From Planctomycetaceae bacterium (GTDB lineage: Bacteria > Planctomycetota > Planctomycetia > Pirellulales > Thermoguttaceae), in contig JAITAZ010000511.1 of the NCBI GenBank assembly GCA_031283825.1, positions 1 through 6,257 of the forward strand: a stretch of 6,257 nt of DNA, in the 5' to 3' direction. A program made the translations under genes and the position numbers. The notes beneath the pieces are model-generated. The model was given only the letters and a program-made list of their open reading frames with translations. It had not been told where the DNA came from and made no database searches. Below, piece by piece: positions 1 through 5,153 of this stretch; positions within the stretch are counted from its first letter, which is position 1; each line of letters begins with the position of its first letter.

Positions 1-111
1 CGCCGAAAGGTCGCGTTGCCGAAGGCAACGATAAAATGGATTCGACAATAATAAAATCAATTCAGATTTACCGTCGGCTAATGCCGACGCGACCTTTCGG
101 CGAAAGGTCGC
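1..111. repeat. Nested palindromic repeat block with outer and inner hairpins
   Basis: Positions 1-14 (CGCCGAAAGGTCGC) are the exact reverse complement of 89-102, so the block can fold on itself. Two perfect local hairpins lie inside this outer pair: CGTTGCC/GGCAACG at 14-20 and 24-30 with a 3-base loop, and CGTCGGC/GCCGACG at 72-78 and 83-89 with a 4-base loop. The right outer arm is also half of an almost perfect 23-base palindrome at 89-111, with 11-base arms around one central G. The block touches the window edge, so its left end may be incomplete. Stretches 92-119 and 4273-4300 match at 26 of 28 positions, which makes this part of a dispersed family. Confidence 0.85.
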
Positions 112-145
112 CTACCTGAGTCGGCGGTCGCCTACCTGATCTGGG
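103..145 (+). repeat. Direct repeat of GGTCGCCTACCTGA (two copies here, a third at 4287)
   Basis: The 14-mer GGTCGCCTACCTGA occurs at 106-119 and 126-139, and again at 4287-4300 upstream of uxaC in the same orientation. The second copy continues as TCTGGGG, close to TTGGGG after the third copy, so homology extends past the core. The first copy is fused to the palindrome at 89-111, as the third copy is to its counterpart at 4273-4289. No coding function is suggested. Confidence 0.85.
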
Positions 146-173
146 GTAGCAAGTGCGTAACATGAGTTACTAA

Positions 174-319
174 GTCCTGCAAGGACGACACTTTATAACG
201 CAAAAAAATTGTATTTCGTTCTGAATATCAAGTATCGTCCCTAGCGGGACTTTTAAATGTGTTATTGCTGTTACCGTATGCTAAAGCATACGGTTAATAA
301 TGTACTGTCCTTGCAGGAC
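174..319. repeat. Inverted pair GTCCTGCAAGGAC / GTCCTTGCAGGAC with a related palindrome between
   Basis: The 13-mer at 174-186 is the exact reverse complement of the 13-mer at 307-319. Each arm is itself a small hairpin (GTCCT/AGGAC with a 3-base loop). A third related hairpin, GTCCC-TAGC-GGGAC, sits between them at 237-250. A perfect 10-bp hairpin at 273-294 also lies inside. The nested arrangement resembles a fold-back or MITE-like element about 146 bases long, but no target-site duplication was identified. Confidence 0.7.
273..294. repeat. Perfect 10-bp hairpin ACCGTATGCT/AGCATACGGT
   Basis: Arms 273-282 and 285-294 are perfectly complementary around a 2-base AA centre. TTA precedes and TAA follows, so pairing could extend slightly with a bulge. 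No T-run follows on either strand, so it is not a standard intrinsic terminator for the minus-strand gene ending at 405. It lies inside the larger inverted pair 174-319. Confidence 0.8.
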
Positions 320-348
320 AATGAAAAATAAAATTGTCCAATAAAATT

Positions 349-392
349 ATTCCACTGATATATTACAAATTTTCTCTGTGTCCTCTGTGGTT
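349..392. repeat. Dispersed ATTCCACTGATATATTA box followed by CTCTGTG tandem
   Basis: The 17 bases at 349-365 recur exactly, in reverse complement, at 6169-6185 near the other end of the window. Related TGATATATTAC-like boxes occur near 2271, 2731, 4338, 5423 and 5449. Next to it, CTCTGTG is repeated at 374-380 and 383-389 within CTCTGTGTCCTCTGTGGTT. From memory, similar sequences are common dispersed intergenic repeats in planctomycetes and some other bacteria. That recollection is unverified. Confidence 0.6.
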
Positions 393-404
393 AAAAATGA
401 ATTT

Positions 405-2027
405 TTATAGATTCCCTTTATTTAATTCTTCCGCCGTGTTGATTACCAATTTTAGATTTGATAATAGTTGCGGTAACTTGAAAGGCTTGAAGATATAACC
501 TTTTACTCCGGCGGTTTTGGCTCTAGTCATTACGTGTCCTCCGTCGTGTCCGTATCCGGTCATGTAGATAAACGGCACAAATTTTAATTGCAATGTCTGA
601 CAAACCATCTCATAAAAAGTATATGCCGACATGTCAGGTATTTTGACATTACAAATGAAAGCGTCATATTGCGTGGTTTCTAACATTTTCAAAGCGTTTC
701 CTCCATCGGCTACAGTCTCAACCGTACATCCATAATAGAATAGCAACCGACTCAAATGCGGTCCTAACGATTCGTCTGCGTCAATTACTAAAATTCTTTT
801 GTTGCGTAAAATTTCATAAGCGTTACAATCAATTTCAGATTCTTCTCTCGGCAATTCCGGCGTAATAATCGCTACATGCTTTTGAAAAACGCTTTGAATA
901 TTACGCGTATTATTTTGTATAACATGAAGTCCCTCGCTGATTCTTTCTCTTAGATTTTTAATTATATCCTGCAACTCTTCTACCGTTGGATTATTGCTTA
1001 TAATAACGCTGTCTATCAGTTCTTGTTGTAAAGTCGTACACTCCCCAAGCGTGAGATTTAATGGCGCATAAATATCACAATAAAGCGTTTCAATACTACG
1101 AAACGCAATGTCTTTTTCTTCAAATGAAATTAATTCTAACGTGTGAATTGCATAAGCAACGTCGGCGGCGTAGATTTCTAATCTTTTCAAGTCGCTTTCG
1201 TTGAACGCATTTCGCCGCTTACTCTCGACATTAAACGTGCCTACAACTTTACCATGATAAAGCAACGGCACTGTAATAGAACTCTGCGCGCCGGGGATAC
1301 CTTCAATATAAAAAATGTCTTCAGTCGGGTCTTCCATCAAGTAACTTTTCGCATGATATGCAACCCAACCTGTAATTCCGTTTCCTTCTTGTTTTGCGTA
1401 AAGACGTCTTTTTACGGCGGCGTCTGTCATTCCCGTCGCTAACAACGGTTCGAGTAATCCGGATTCGCGTTGAGACAAAAGCCGTATTTCAATAGTGTCA
1501 TATTTAAGAATTTCTTTAGTGTATCGCGTTATTTTTGCCCGTAAAATATTGATACGTTCGACAGCGGAAAGTTTAGCAATATCGTTTTGAGTTATATCGG
1601 CTAATTCTTTTCCGGCTTCGCGTAATTTTATTTTGAATACTTCCTCTTGATATTGATTTGTTACGTCGCGCAGTTCGACGATGAAATTTACGATATTATT
1701 ATTGTTATCGAGTACGGGAGTCGTACTCATGTTTAGAAATCGTCCGGGTTTTTTTTGGCAGATAACAGTAAAAGACGGTTTATGAGTGCGACGAATTGTA
1801 TCAAACGGACAGAAATCAGGACCTCTAAGTTCGGGACGACCAAGTGGAATGTAGAATCGATTATTTATTAAATTATCGGTATCGCACCAATCTCTAAATT
1901 GGCGATTACACCAAAGAATCTTTTGATCAGTACCGACCCACACGATTGCCGTTGGTATATTTTCTAGTACTTTCTGTTCTTGATTAGTTGTCGGTTCGGT
2001 TATTTTTTGGGACGTTGTGTCTGTCAT
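405..2027 (-). CDS. PAS-GAF signalling protein with degenerate H-box region and C-terminal pseudo-receiver domain
   Basis: A 540-residue soluble protein with no signal peptide or membrane segment. Residues about 20-128 form a PAS domain ending in the typical F-I-V-E-L-R-D-V-T. Residues about 150-300 form a GAF domain (G-I-T-G-W-V-A at 217-223, I-T-V-P-L at 251-255, G-T-F-N-V-E-S at 263-269). Residues about 305-395 are helical and resemble a histidine-kinase dimerisation region. C317-D-I-Y-A-P-L-N-L-T-L-G lines up with the H-box H-E-L-R-T-P-L-N-A-I-L-G, with Cys replacing the phospho-accepting His. Residues about 411-530 form a receiver domain: T490 and K514 are kept, but the phospho-acceptor Asp is Asn460 and the acidic pair reads D416-A417 (then D418-E419). 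No HATPase or DNA-binding domain is present. The domain calls are strong. The reading as a non-phosphorylatable, perhaps ligand-responsive regulator is inference, and its ligand and partners are unknown. The start is backed by a good ribosome binding site. The gene stands alone, with 712 bases upstream to uxaC. Confidence 0.93.
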   Translation of the reverse strand: MTDTTSQKITEPTTNQEQKVLENIPTAIVWVGTDQKILWCNRQFRDWCDTDNLINNRFYIPLGRPELRGPDFCPFDTIRRTHKPSFTVICQKKPGRFLNMSTTPVLDNNNNIVNFIVELRDVTNQYQEEVFKIKLREAGKELADITQNDIAKLSAVERINILRAKITRYTKEILKYDTIEIRLLSQRESGLLEPLLATGMTDAAVKRRLYAKQEGNGITGWVAYHAKSYLMEDPTEDIFYIEGIPGAQSSITVPLLYHGKVVGTFNVESKRRNAFNESDLKRLEIYAADVAYAIHTLELISFEEKDIAFRSIETLYCDIYAPLNLTLGECTTLQQELIDSVIISNNPTVEELQDIIKNLRERISEGLHVIQNNTRNIQSVFQKHVAIITPELPREESEIDCNAYEILRNKRILVIDADESLGPHLSRLLFYYGCTVETVADGGNALKMLETTQYDAFICNVKIPDMSAYTFYEMVCQTLQLKFVPFIYMTGYGHDGGHVMTRAKTAGVKGYIFKPFKLPQLLSNLKLVINTAEELNKGNL

Positions 2028-2033
2028 AATTTA

Positions 2034-2040
2034 CCTCTCT
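2034..2040 (-). promoter_or_regulatory. Ribosome binding site AGAGAGG for the PAS-GAF-receiver gene
   Basis: On the minus strand, AGAGAGG lies 6 bases before the ATG at 2027-2025. This supports the start used. A perfect TATAAT hexamer lies further upstream (2108-2103, minus strand), but no good -35 box is found at the usual spacing, so no promoter is called. Confidence 0.65.
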
Positions 2041-2196
2041 GTTTCCGCTTGCGTTTTAAGCTGTTCGCGATTAAATCGGAATTAAATTACAAGCGTAATA
2101 CTATTATAAAGATTACCTATAAATATAACGTGCAAAACGTAAAAAACAAACTCAATCAATATGCTTATCAAAATTAATCGTCTTATTAAAGTAAGC

Positions 2197-2247
2197 TAAT
2201 TGTTACAATCGTTAAAATAAATATCGTCAGAATATTCGTAACAATTA
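2197..2247. repeat. 10-bp perfect inverted repeat TAATTGTTAC/GTAACAATTA
   Basis: Arms 2197-2206 and 2238-2247 are exact reverse complements separated by 31 bases. It lies 170 to 220 bases upstream of the PAS-GAF-receiver start. It could be a small fold-back element or a pair of protein-binding half-sites, and the sequence does not decide between these. A related box, GTAATATATAGTGGAA, follows at 2271. Confidence 0.5.
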
Positions 2248-2289
2248 ATCAGAAAATTTTAGCGAATTTCGTAATATATAGTGGAAAAT

Positions 2290-2346
2290 CGTAATTATTC
2301 AGTAGGCAACTATTGATCGATGATTGCTATCGACTGAATTATTACG
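2290..2346. repeat. 57-base fold-back element with TATTCAGTAGGCAAC tip
   Basis: Left arm 2290-2303 and right arm 2333-2346 pair at 13 of 14 positions around a 29-base loop. The 15-mer TATTCAGTAGGCAAC at 2296-2310 recurs exactly at 4233-4247, and ATTGATCGA (2312-2320) recurs at 4252-4260. The match to the element upstream of uxaC therefore extends beyond the tip. Confidence 0.75.
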
Positions 2347-2350
2347 TTTT

Positions 2351-2380
2351 TTTTAGGGGACTTATGGGACAAATGGAACG
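2351..2380 (+). repeat. Dispersed GGGGAC...GGGACAAA...GGAACG module
   Basis: The stretch TTTTAGGGGACTTATGGGAC plus AAATGGAACG aligns with 6083-6114, which shares the same order of GGGGA, GGACAAA and GGGAACG blocks. A truncated version (TTTTAAGGGGACA) lies at 4311-4323. All three are in the same orientation. The role is unknown. Confidence 0.6.
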
Positions 2381-2400
2381 CACTAATTCAAAAAACATTC

Positions 2401-2476
2401 GTAGAGACGCAATGCTTTGCGTCTCTATCGGTGATCTTTTGATCGAACAATGAGACGCAAGGCATTGCGTCTCTAC
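2401..2476. repeat. 76-base double-hairpin repeat, GTAGAGACGCAATGC inverted
   Basis: The outer arms 2401-2415 and 2462-2476 are perfect 15-base reverse complements. Each side also makes its own strong hairpin: TAGAGACGCAA/TTGCGTCTCTA at 2402-2412 and 2417-2427 (loop TGCT), and GAGACGCAA/TTGCGTCTC at 2452-2460 and 2465-2473 (loop GGCA). A small GATC-TTTT-GATC hairpin sits in the middle (2433-2444). The DNA or RNA can thus switch between one long stem and a three-hairpin form. From memory, GTAGAGACGCAA...TTGCGTCTCTAC hairpins are common dispersed repeats in several bacterial phyla. Confidence 0.9.
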
Positions 2477-2487
2477 ATTTGTTAATT

Positions 2488-2539
2488 TGTAACTATTCAC
2501 GGTTTAATTCTGCGATAAAAAATTCCGTGAATGGTTACA
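2488..2539. repeat. Fold-back copy of the GTGAACGGTTAC family
   Basis: TGTAACTATTCACGG at 2488-2502 pairs with CCGTGAATGGTTACA at 2525-2539 (14 of 15 positions), with a 22-base loop containing TGCGATAAAAAATT. The loop and right arm reappear, inverted, at 6218-6257. They differ there mainly by a short A/T insertion, and that copy is cut by the window end. Confidence 0.8.
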
Positions 2540-2557
2540 TTTATTTTTATTAGGATC

Positions 2558-2610
2558 GCGGTCGTCTCGACCGCATATTTAGGCGTTGGTCATGCAGGCG
2601 GGACGCCCGC
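2558..2610. repeat. Two GC-rich hairpins in an AT-rich gap
   Basis: GCGGTCG-TCT-CGACCGC at 2558-2574 and GCGGG-ACG-CCCGC at 2598-2610 are both perfect. The base composition is clearly richer in G and C than the flanks. The second sits in GCAGGCGGGACGCCCGCGTT, which I recall as resembling a frequent planctomycete intergenic repeat (unverified). No T-run follows on either strand. Confidence 0.75.
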
Positions 2611-2614
2611 GTTC

Positions 2615-2637
2615 CTTCTAAAATTAGTTTTTAGAAG
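2615..2637. repeat. 9-bp hairpin CTTCTAAAA/TTTTAGAAG
   Basis: A perfect 9-bp stem with a 5-base loop (2624-2628). It lies about 100 bases past the uxaC stop codon. The stem is AT-rich and on the minus strand is followed by GGAACGC rather than a T-run, so an intrinsic terminator is not supported. Confidence 0.65.
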
Positions 2638-2649
2638 TTCCCTTATGAA

Positions 2650-2702
2650 CGTGAACGGTTACAGAAAAATAATATGGTTTTAAAAAATCCGTGAACGGTT
2701 AC
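2650..2702 (+). repeat. Two direct copies of CGTGAACGGTTAC flanking an AATAATATGGTTTTAAAAA spacer
   Basis: CGTGAACGGTTAC occurs at 2650-2662 and 2690-2702. The spacer (ATAATATGGTTTTAAAAA, from 2670) returns in reverse complement at 6065-6086, again next to a GTTCAC copy. Spacer and box have therefore been copied together as a unit. Confidence 0.8.
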
Positions 2703-2708
2703 AAACAA

Positions 2709-2738
2709 ATTTTCTGCTGAGATATTTTCTGCTGAAAT
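2709..2738 (+). repeat. 15-base tandem duplication, ATTTTCTGCTGARAT twice
   Basis: Positions 2709-2723 and 2724-2738 are the same 15-mer with one mismatch (G/A). The repeat ends directly at the uxaC stop codon, and its second copy runs into the recurrent ATATTACAAA box. It lies just outside the coding sequence. Confidence 0.75.
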
Positions 2739-2739
2739 A

Positions 2740-4188
2740 TTACAAAAAGCCGAAATAATTTTTTGCATTATTGTAACAAATATTCTCAACCATCTTGCCG
2801 ACTAAATTATAATCTTTGGGAATCAGACCTTGTTTCATGTCTTTTCCTAACAAATTACAGAGAATTCGGCGGAAATATTCATGTCTCGTATAAGATAGAA
2901 ATGAACGGCTGTCCGTCAACATTCCAACAAATTTACTCAATAACCCTAAATTTGAAAGCACGTTTAACTGCGTCTCCATGCCGTCCTTTTGATCCAAAAA
3001 CCACCAGCCGCTGCCAAATTGCATCTTGCCAGATAAACCGCCGCCCTGAAAATTGCCTAACATCGAAACCAACATCTCATTCGACGACGGATTAAGATTG
3101 TAAACTATCGTCTTCGGTAAATTATTACCTCTGTCAAGCTGATCGAAAAATCGCGATAACGGCTTCGCAAAATTACCGTCAACTATCGAATCAAATCCAG
3201 CGTCAACTCCAATCCTATTAAACATCCTCGTGTTATTATTCCTAATCGCGCCAATATGCAACTGCATCGTCCAACCCTTGTCATTGTCCAAAACCGCAAT
3301 ATGATGCAACGCCGCAGATTGCAAATGAAGAGCATCCGCCTCGTCTATCAACTTGCCATTACGTAACTTGCGGAATCGCGAATCTAAACCTACATCCGAC
3401 TCGTAATTGCAATAATTAAATAACTCAAATCCATGATCCGATAACCTACAACCTCGCTCATGAAAAAAATCATGACGCAATTTCAACGCCTCAAATAAAT
3501 CGTCAAGCGTGTGTATCGCAACGCCAGAAATAACGCCAAGACGATCAAGATACGCGTTGTAATTTTTTACACTCAACTCGTCAATCACGCCGCCCAACGG
3601 AATAGGCGATGAAAATTGAATCGCTTTGTCCGGTCTAAATGTCGGCAAAACTTTAATGTCAAACGATTCGTCAGAGGCAATAGATTCATGAAACTCCAAC
3701 GAATCAATCGGGTCGTCAGTCGTGCAAACAAGCTCGACATTCATCTGACGCATTATTCCTCTTGCTGAAAATTCCGGCGTCTGCAATTTCGCATTCGCCG
3801 CTTCCCAGATACTAGACGCTGTCTCTGGCGAAAGCAATCTGTCCGAAATCCCAAACGGACGCTTCAACTCAAGATGCGTCCAATGATAAAGCGGATTCCG
3901 TAACGTATGAGGCGTTACTTCCGCCCACCTTTGAAATTTCTCCCAATCAGAACCGTCGCCGGTAATAAATTTCTCGTCGATTCCACACGCTCGCATCGCC
4001 CGCCATTTGTAATGATCGCCCGCAAGCCAAATTTGAGTCAAATTTTGAAACTGCCGATCACTCGCAACCTCCGACGACGGAAGATGACAATGATAATCAA
4101 TTATCGGACACGATTTCGCATACTCATGATACAACGTAACCGCCTCGTCTGATCGAAGCAAAAAATTATCCGTAATAAATTCTGACAT
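2740..4188 (-). CDS. uxaC: Uronate isomerase (glucuronate/galacturonate isomerase), UxaC
   Basis: Catalyses D-glucuronate to D-fructuronate and D-galacturonate to D-tagaturonate (EC 5.3.1.12), the first cytoplasmic step of hexuronate use. The family is a TIM-barrel member of the amidohydrolase superfamily. In the 482-residue product: D-Y-H33-C-H35-L-P near the N-terminus (metal-site HxH), D-H59-Y60-K-W, C-T-T-D-D-P at 155-160, T-F-R-P-D-K at 183-188, L-H311-I-G-A-I-R316, F-G-S-G-W-W-F-L-D-Q-K-D-G-M at 391-404, and L-T-D426-S-R428-S-F-L-S-Y followed by R-H-E-Y-F-R-R-I-L. These match the active-site residues known for E. coli UxaC, and the length is close to the usual 470. The start chosen is M-S-E-F at 4188. 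The frame stays open to an ATG at 4284, but those 32 extra residues are encoded by a dispersed repeat and are not family-like. Neither start has a good Shine-Dalgarno sequence. No uxaB, uxuA/B, kdgK or transporter lies beside it, so the rest of the pathway must be elsewhere. Confidence 0.97.
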   Translation of the reverse strand: MSEFITDNFLLRSDEAVTLYHEYAKSCPIIDYHCHLPSSEVASDRQFQNLTQIWLAGDHYKWRAMRACGIDEKFITGDGSDWEKFQRWAEVTPHTLRNPLYHWTHLELKRPFGISDRLLSPETASSIWEAANAKLQTPEFSARGIMRQMNVELVCTTDDPIDSLEFHESIASDESFDIKVLPTFRPDKAIQFSSPIPLGGVIDELSVKNYNAYLDRLGVISGVAIHTLDDLFEALKLRHDFFHERGCRLSDHGFELFNYCNYESDVGLDSRFRKLRNGKLIDEADALHLQSAALHHIAVLDNDKGWTMQLHIGAIRNNNTRMFNRIGVDAGFDSIVDGNFAKPLSRFFDQLDRGNNLPKTIVYNLNPSSNEMLVSMLGNFQGGGLSGKMQFGSGWWFLDQKDGMETQLNVLSNLGLLSKFVGMLTDSRSFLSYTRHEYFRRILCNLLGKDMKQGLIPKDYNLVGKMVENICYNNAKNYFGFL

Positions 4189-4227
4189 AATCTTAAAATT
4201 TTTTGGTAATATTTCAGTTGAATATTT

Positions 4228-4306
4228 ATAACTATTCAGTAGGCAACCATCATTGATCGAGAACAATAGACAACCTTTCTGCAAAAGGTCGCCTACCTGA
4301 TTGGGG
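4228..4306. repeat. Composite fold-back repeat upstream of uxaC
   Basis: TCAGTAGGCAACC at 4236-4248 is imperfectly complementary to GGTCGCCTACCTGA at 4287-4300, giving a fold-back of about 65 bases. The left part (TATTCAGTAGGCAAC, then ATTGATCGA) repeats the element at 2296-2320. The right part (4273-4300) repeats 92-119 at 26 of 28 positions, including its own hairpin ACCTTT/AAAGGT at 4273-4278 and 4284-4289. The element thus joins modules found separately elsewhere. Its right end supplies an in-frame ATG that would lengthen uxaC by 32 codons. Confidence 0.8.
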
Positions 4307-4339
4307 ATTATTTTAAGGGGACAAAAAAATATTTTACTG

Positions 4340-4362
4340 AATATTACAATTTTTGTAATATT
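4340..4362. terminator. AT-only hairpin AATATTACAA/TTGTAATATT downstream of the ABC ATPase gene
   Basis: A perfect 10-bp stem (4340-4349 and 4353-4362) with a TTT loop, 29 bases past the ABC stop codon. On the minus strand a run of seven T follows about 12 bases later (4328-4322). On the plus strand the stem runs directly into four more T. The position fits a weak terminator for the ABC gene, but the stem is almost all A-T pairs and it also contains the ATATTACAA box repeated across the window. It may simply be another repeat copy. Confidence 0.35.
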
Positions 4363-4390
4363 TTTTGTAACGAAAATTTCTCTTCTGGAA

Positions 4391-5113
4391 TTATGCGATT
4401 TTAGTTAAATTTCTGAATGTGTTATCTAGGTTAATATCTTTCTTTCTGAAATCTTCTATAGTTCCGTCGAAAACTAATCTTCCTTCGTTTATGAACAACA
4501 CCCGCGACGCAACCGCTTCGACCTCTTGCAAAATATGAGTTGACAACAGAATAGTTTTTTCTTTGCCGATTTGCTTTAGAGTTTGTCTTACGTCGTAAAT
4601 TTGATTTGGGTCTAGACCGGCGGTTGGTTCGTCGAGAATTAATACGTCTGGTTCGTGCAAAAGTGCTTGAGCCATTCCTACTCTTTGTCTGAATCCCTTT
4701 GATAATTTTCCGATTGGCTTCCCGTAAACGGTTTTCAAAGAACAAAGATTAACGACATATTCAATTCGTTGTTCTAGTTTTTGTCCCTTTATTCCGCGTG
4801 CGTCGCCGAAAAATTTCAACAACGACGCAGGAGTCATATCTGGATAAAGAGGTCCATTTTCTGGCAGATAACCTAATTTTGTTGCTCCGGCGATTCTGTC
4901 GGTTGCCATGTCGTGTCCGGCGATTTTAGCCGTGCCGCGAGTCGCCGATAAATATCCCGTCAACAATTTCATCGACGTACTTTTACCCGCGCCATTAGGT
5001 CCAAGAAACGCCGCTACTTCACCCTTGCTTATACTAAACGACACATTATCTATCGCCGCAAATTCGCCGTAATATTTGGTCAACTCGATTGCTTCGATCA
5101 TTGACGTACTCAT
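4391..5113 (-). CDS. ABC transporter ATP-binding protein, GldA/NatA-like (ABC-2 type)
   Basis: A 240-residue nucleotide-binding subunit expected at the inner face of the membrane, powering an ABC-2 type permease. All core motifs are intact: Walker A G38-P-N-G-A-G-K-S-T46, signature L137-S-K-G-F-R-Q-R, Walker B V-L-I-L-D161-E162-P, D-loop G-L-D-P at 166-169 and switch His193 in S-T-H. The Q-loop position reads G-Y-L-P-E85-N, with Glu in place of Gln, as is usual in the gliding/GldA-like branch. The C-terminus ends in L-D-N-T-F-R-N-L-T, the common tail of this branch. A strong ribosome binding site supports the start; a second Met at residue 5 is less well placed. No permease gene is adjacent on either side, although such ATPases normally sit next to one. 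The substrate cannot be told. Fold and activity are near certain; the GldA/NatA branch is likely. Confidence 0.95.
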   Translation of the reverse strand: MSTSMIEAIELTKYYGEFAAIDNVSFSISKGEVAAFLGPNGAGKSTSMKLLTGYLSATRGTAKIAGHDMATDRIAGATKLGYLPENGPLYPDMTPASLLKFFGDARGIKGQKLEQRIEYVVNLCSLKTVYGKPIGKLSKGFRQRVGMAQALLHEPDVLILDEPTAGLDPNQIYDVRQTLKQIGKEKTILLSTHILQEVEAVASRVLFINEGRLVFDGTIEDFRKKDINLDNTFRNLTKIA

Positions 5114-5122
5114 GTTTTGGTT

Positions 5123-5130
5123 CTCCTTCT
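5123..5130 (-). promoter_or_regulatory. Ribosome binding site AGAAGGAG for the ABC ATPase gene
   Basis: On the minus strand AGAAGGAG ends 9 bases before the ATG at 5113-5111. It is the strongest Shine-Dalgarno sequence in the window and fixes the start at the first Met rather than the Met at residue 5. Confidence 0.8.
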
Positions 5131-5153
5131 AAATTTATTTGAGATTGATTTGC

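Larger units (their letters stand above)
1..404. other. Non-coding, repeat-rich region downstream of the PAS-GAF-receiver gene
   Basis: No convincing reading frame is found on either strand. The stretch is a dense string of palindromes, listed separately: a nested hairpin block at 1-111, a GGTCGCCTACCTGA direct repeat at 103-140, a triple GTCC/GGAC set at 174-319 that contains a strong hairpin at 273-294, and a dispersed box plus a short tandem repeat at 349-392. It lies past the stop codon of the minus-strand gene ending at 405, so any transcript of that gene would read into it. No hairpin followed by a T-run is placed as a convincing terminator for that gene. Confidence 0.7.
2028..2739. other. 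712-base non-coding gap filled with repeats, between uxaC and the PAS-GAF-receiver gene
   Basis: No supported gene is present on either strand. The part nearest the downstream gene (2041-2190) is AT-rich and shows no clear structure apart from the isolated TATAAT hexamer. From 2197 onward it is an almost continuous series of inverted and dispersed repeats, listed separately. The gap must hold the promoter of the PAS-GAF-receiver gene unless that gene is read through from uxaC, and also the 3' end of the uxaC transcript. Confidence 0.7.
4189..4390. other. 202-base gap between the ABC ATPase gene and uxaC, mostly repeat
   Basis: Contains the 5' region of uxaC and the 3' end of the ABC transcript. 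Positions 4228-4306 are a composite of two dispersed repeats, 4311-4323 is a partial GGGGACA module, and 4340-4362 is an AT hairpin. The 5' untranslated stretch next to uxaC (4189-4227) is plain AT-rich sequence with no clear ribosome binding site and no promoter that I can support. Confidence 0.6.

Noticed and set aside
1254..1442. Plus-strand open frame of 62 codons
   Set aside because: It lies inside the GAF domain of the minus-strand gene, has no ribosome binding site or recognisable domain, and is a shadow of that gene.
1980..2177. Plus-strand open frame of 65 codons across the start of the PAS-GAF-receiver gene
   Set aside because: It overlaps the real start and ribosome binding site, its second half is low-complexity AT-rich sequence, and no family is recognisable.
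2615..2637. Intrinsic terminator for uxaC
   Set aside because: The hairpin is clear, but no T-run follows on the minus strand and it lies about 100 bases past the stop codon.
2401..2702. CRISPR array
   Set aside because: The repeats are inverted as well as direct, unequal in spacing and different in sequence, and no cas gene is nearby.
2763..3095. Plus-strand open frame of 110 codons
   Set aside because: It is wholly inside uxaC, antisense to conserved active-site regions, with no domain and no support for translation.
3907..4152. Plus-strand open frame of 81 codons
   Set aside because: It is antisense to the conserved N-terminal part of uxaC; its Arg-rich composition is a by-product of the opposite reading frame.
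4189..4284. Upstream extension of uxaC to the ATG at 4284
   Set aside because: The added 32 residues come from a dispersed repeat, do not resemble the family, and have no convincing ribosome binding site. The family N-terminus begins at M-S-E-F.
4431..4745. Second minus-strand frame of 104 codons inside the ABC gene
   Set aside because: It is an out-of-frame shadow of the ATPase, rich in Arg and Ser, while the main frame holds all ATPase motifs.
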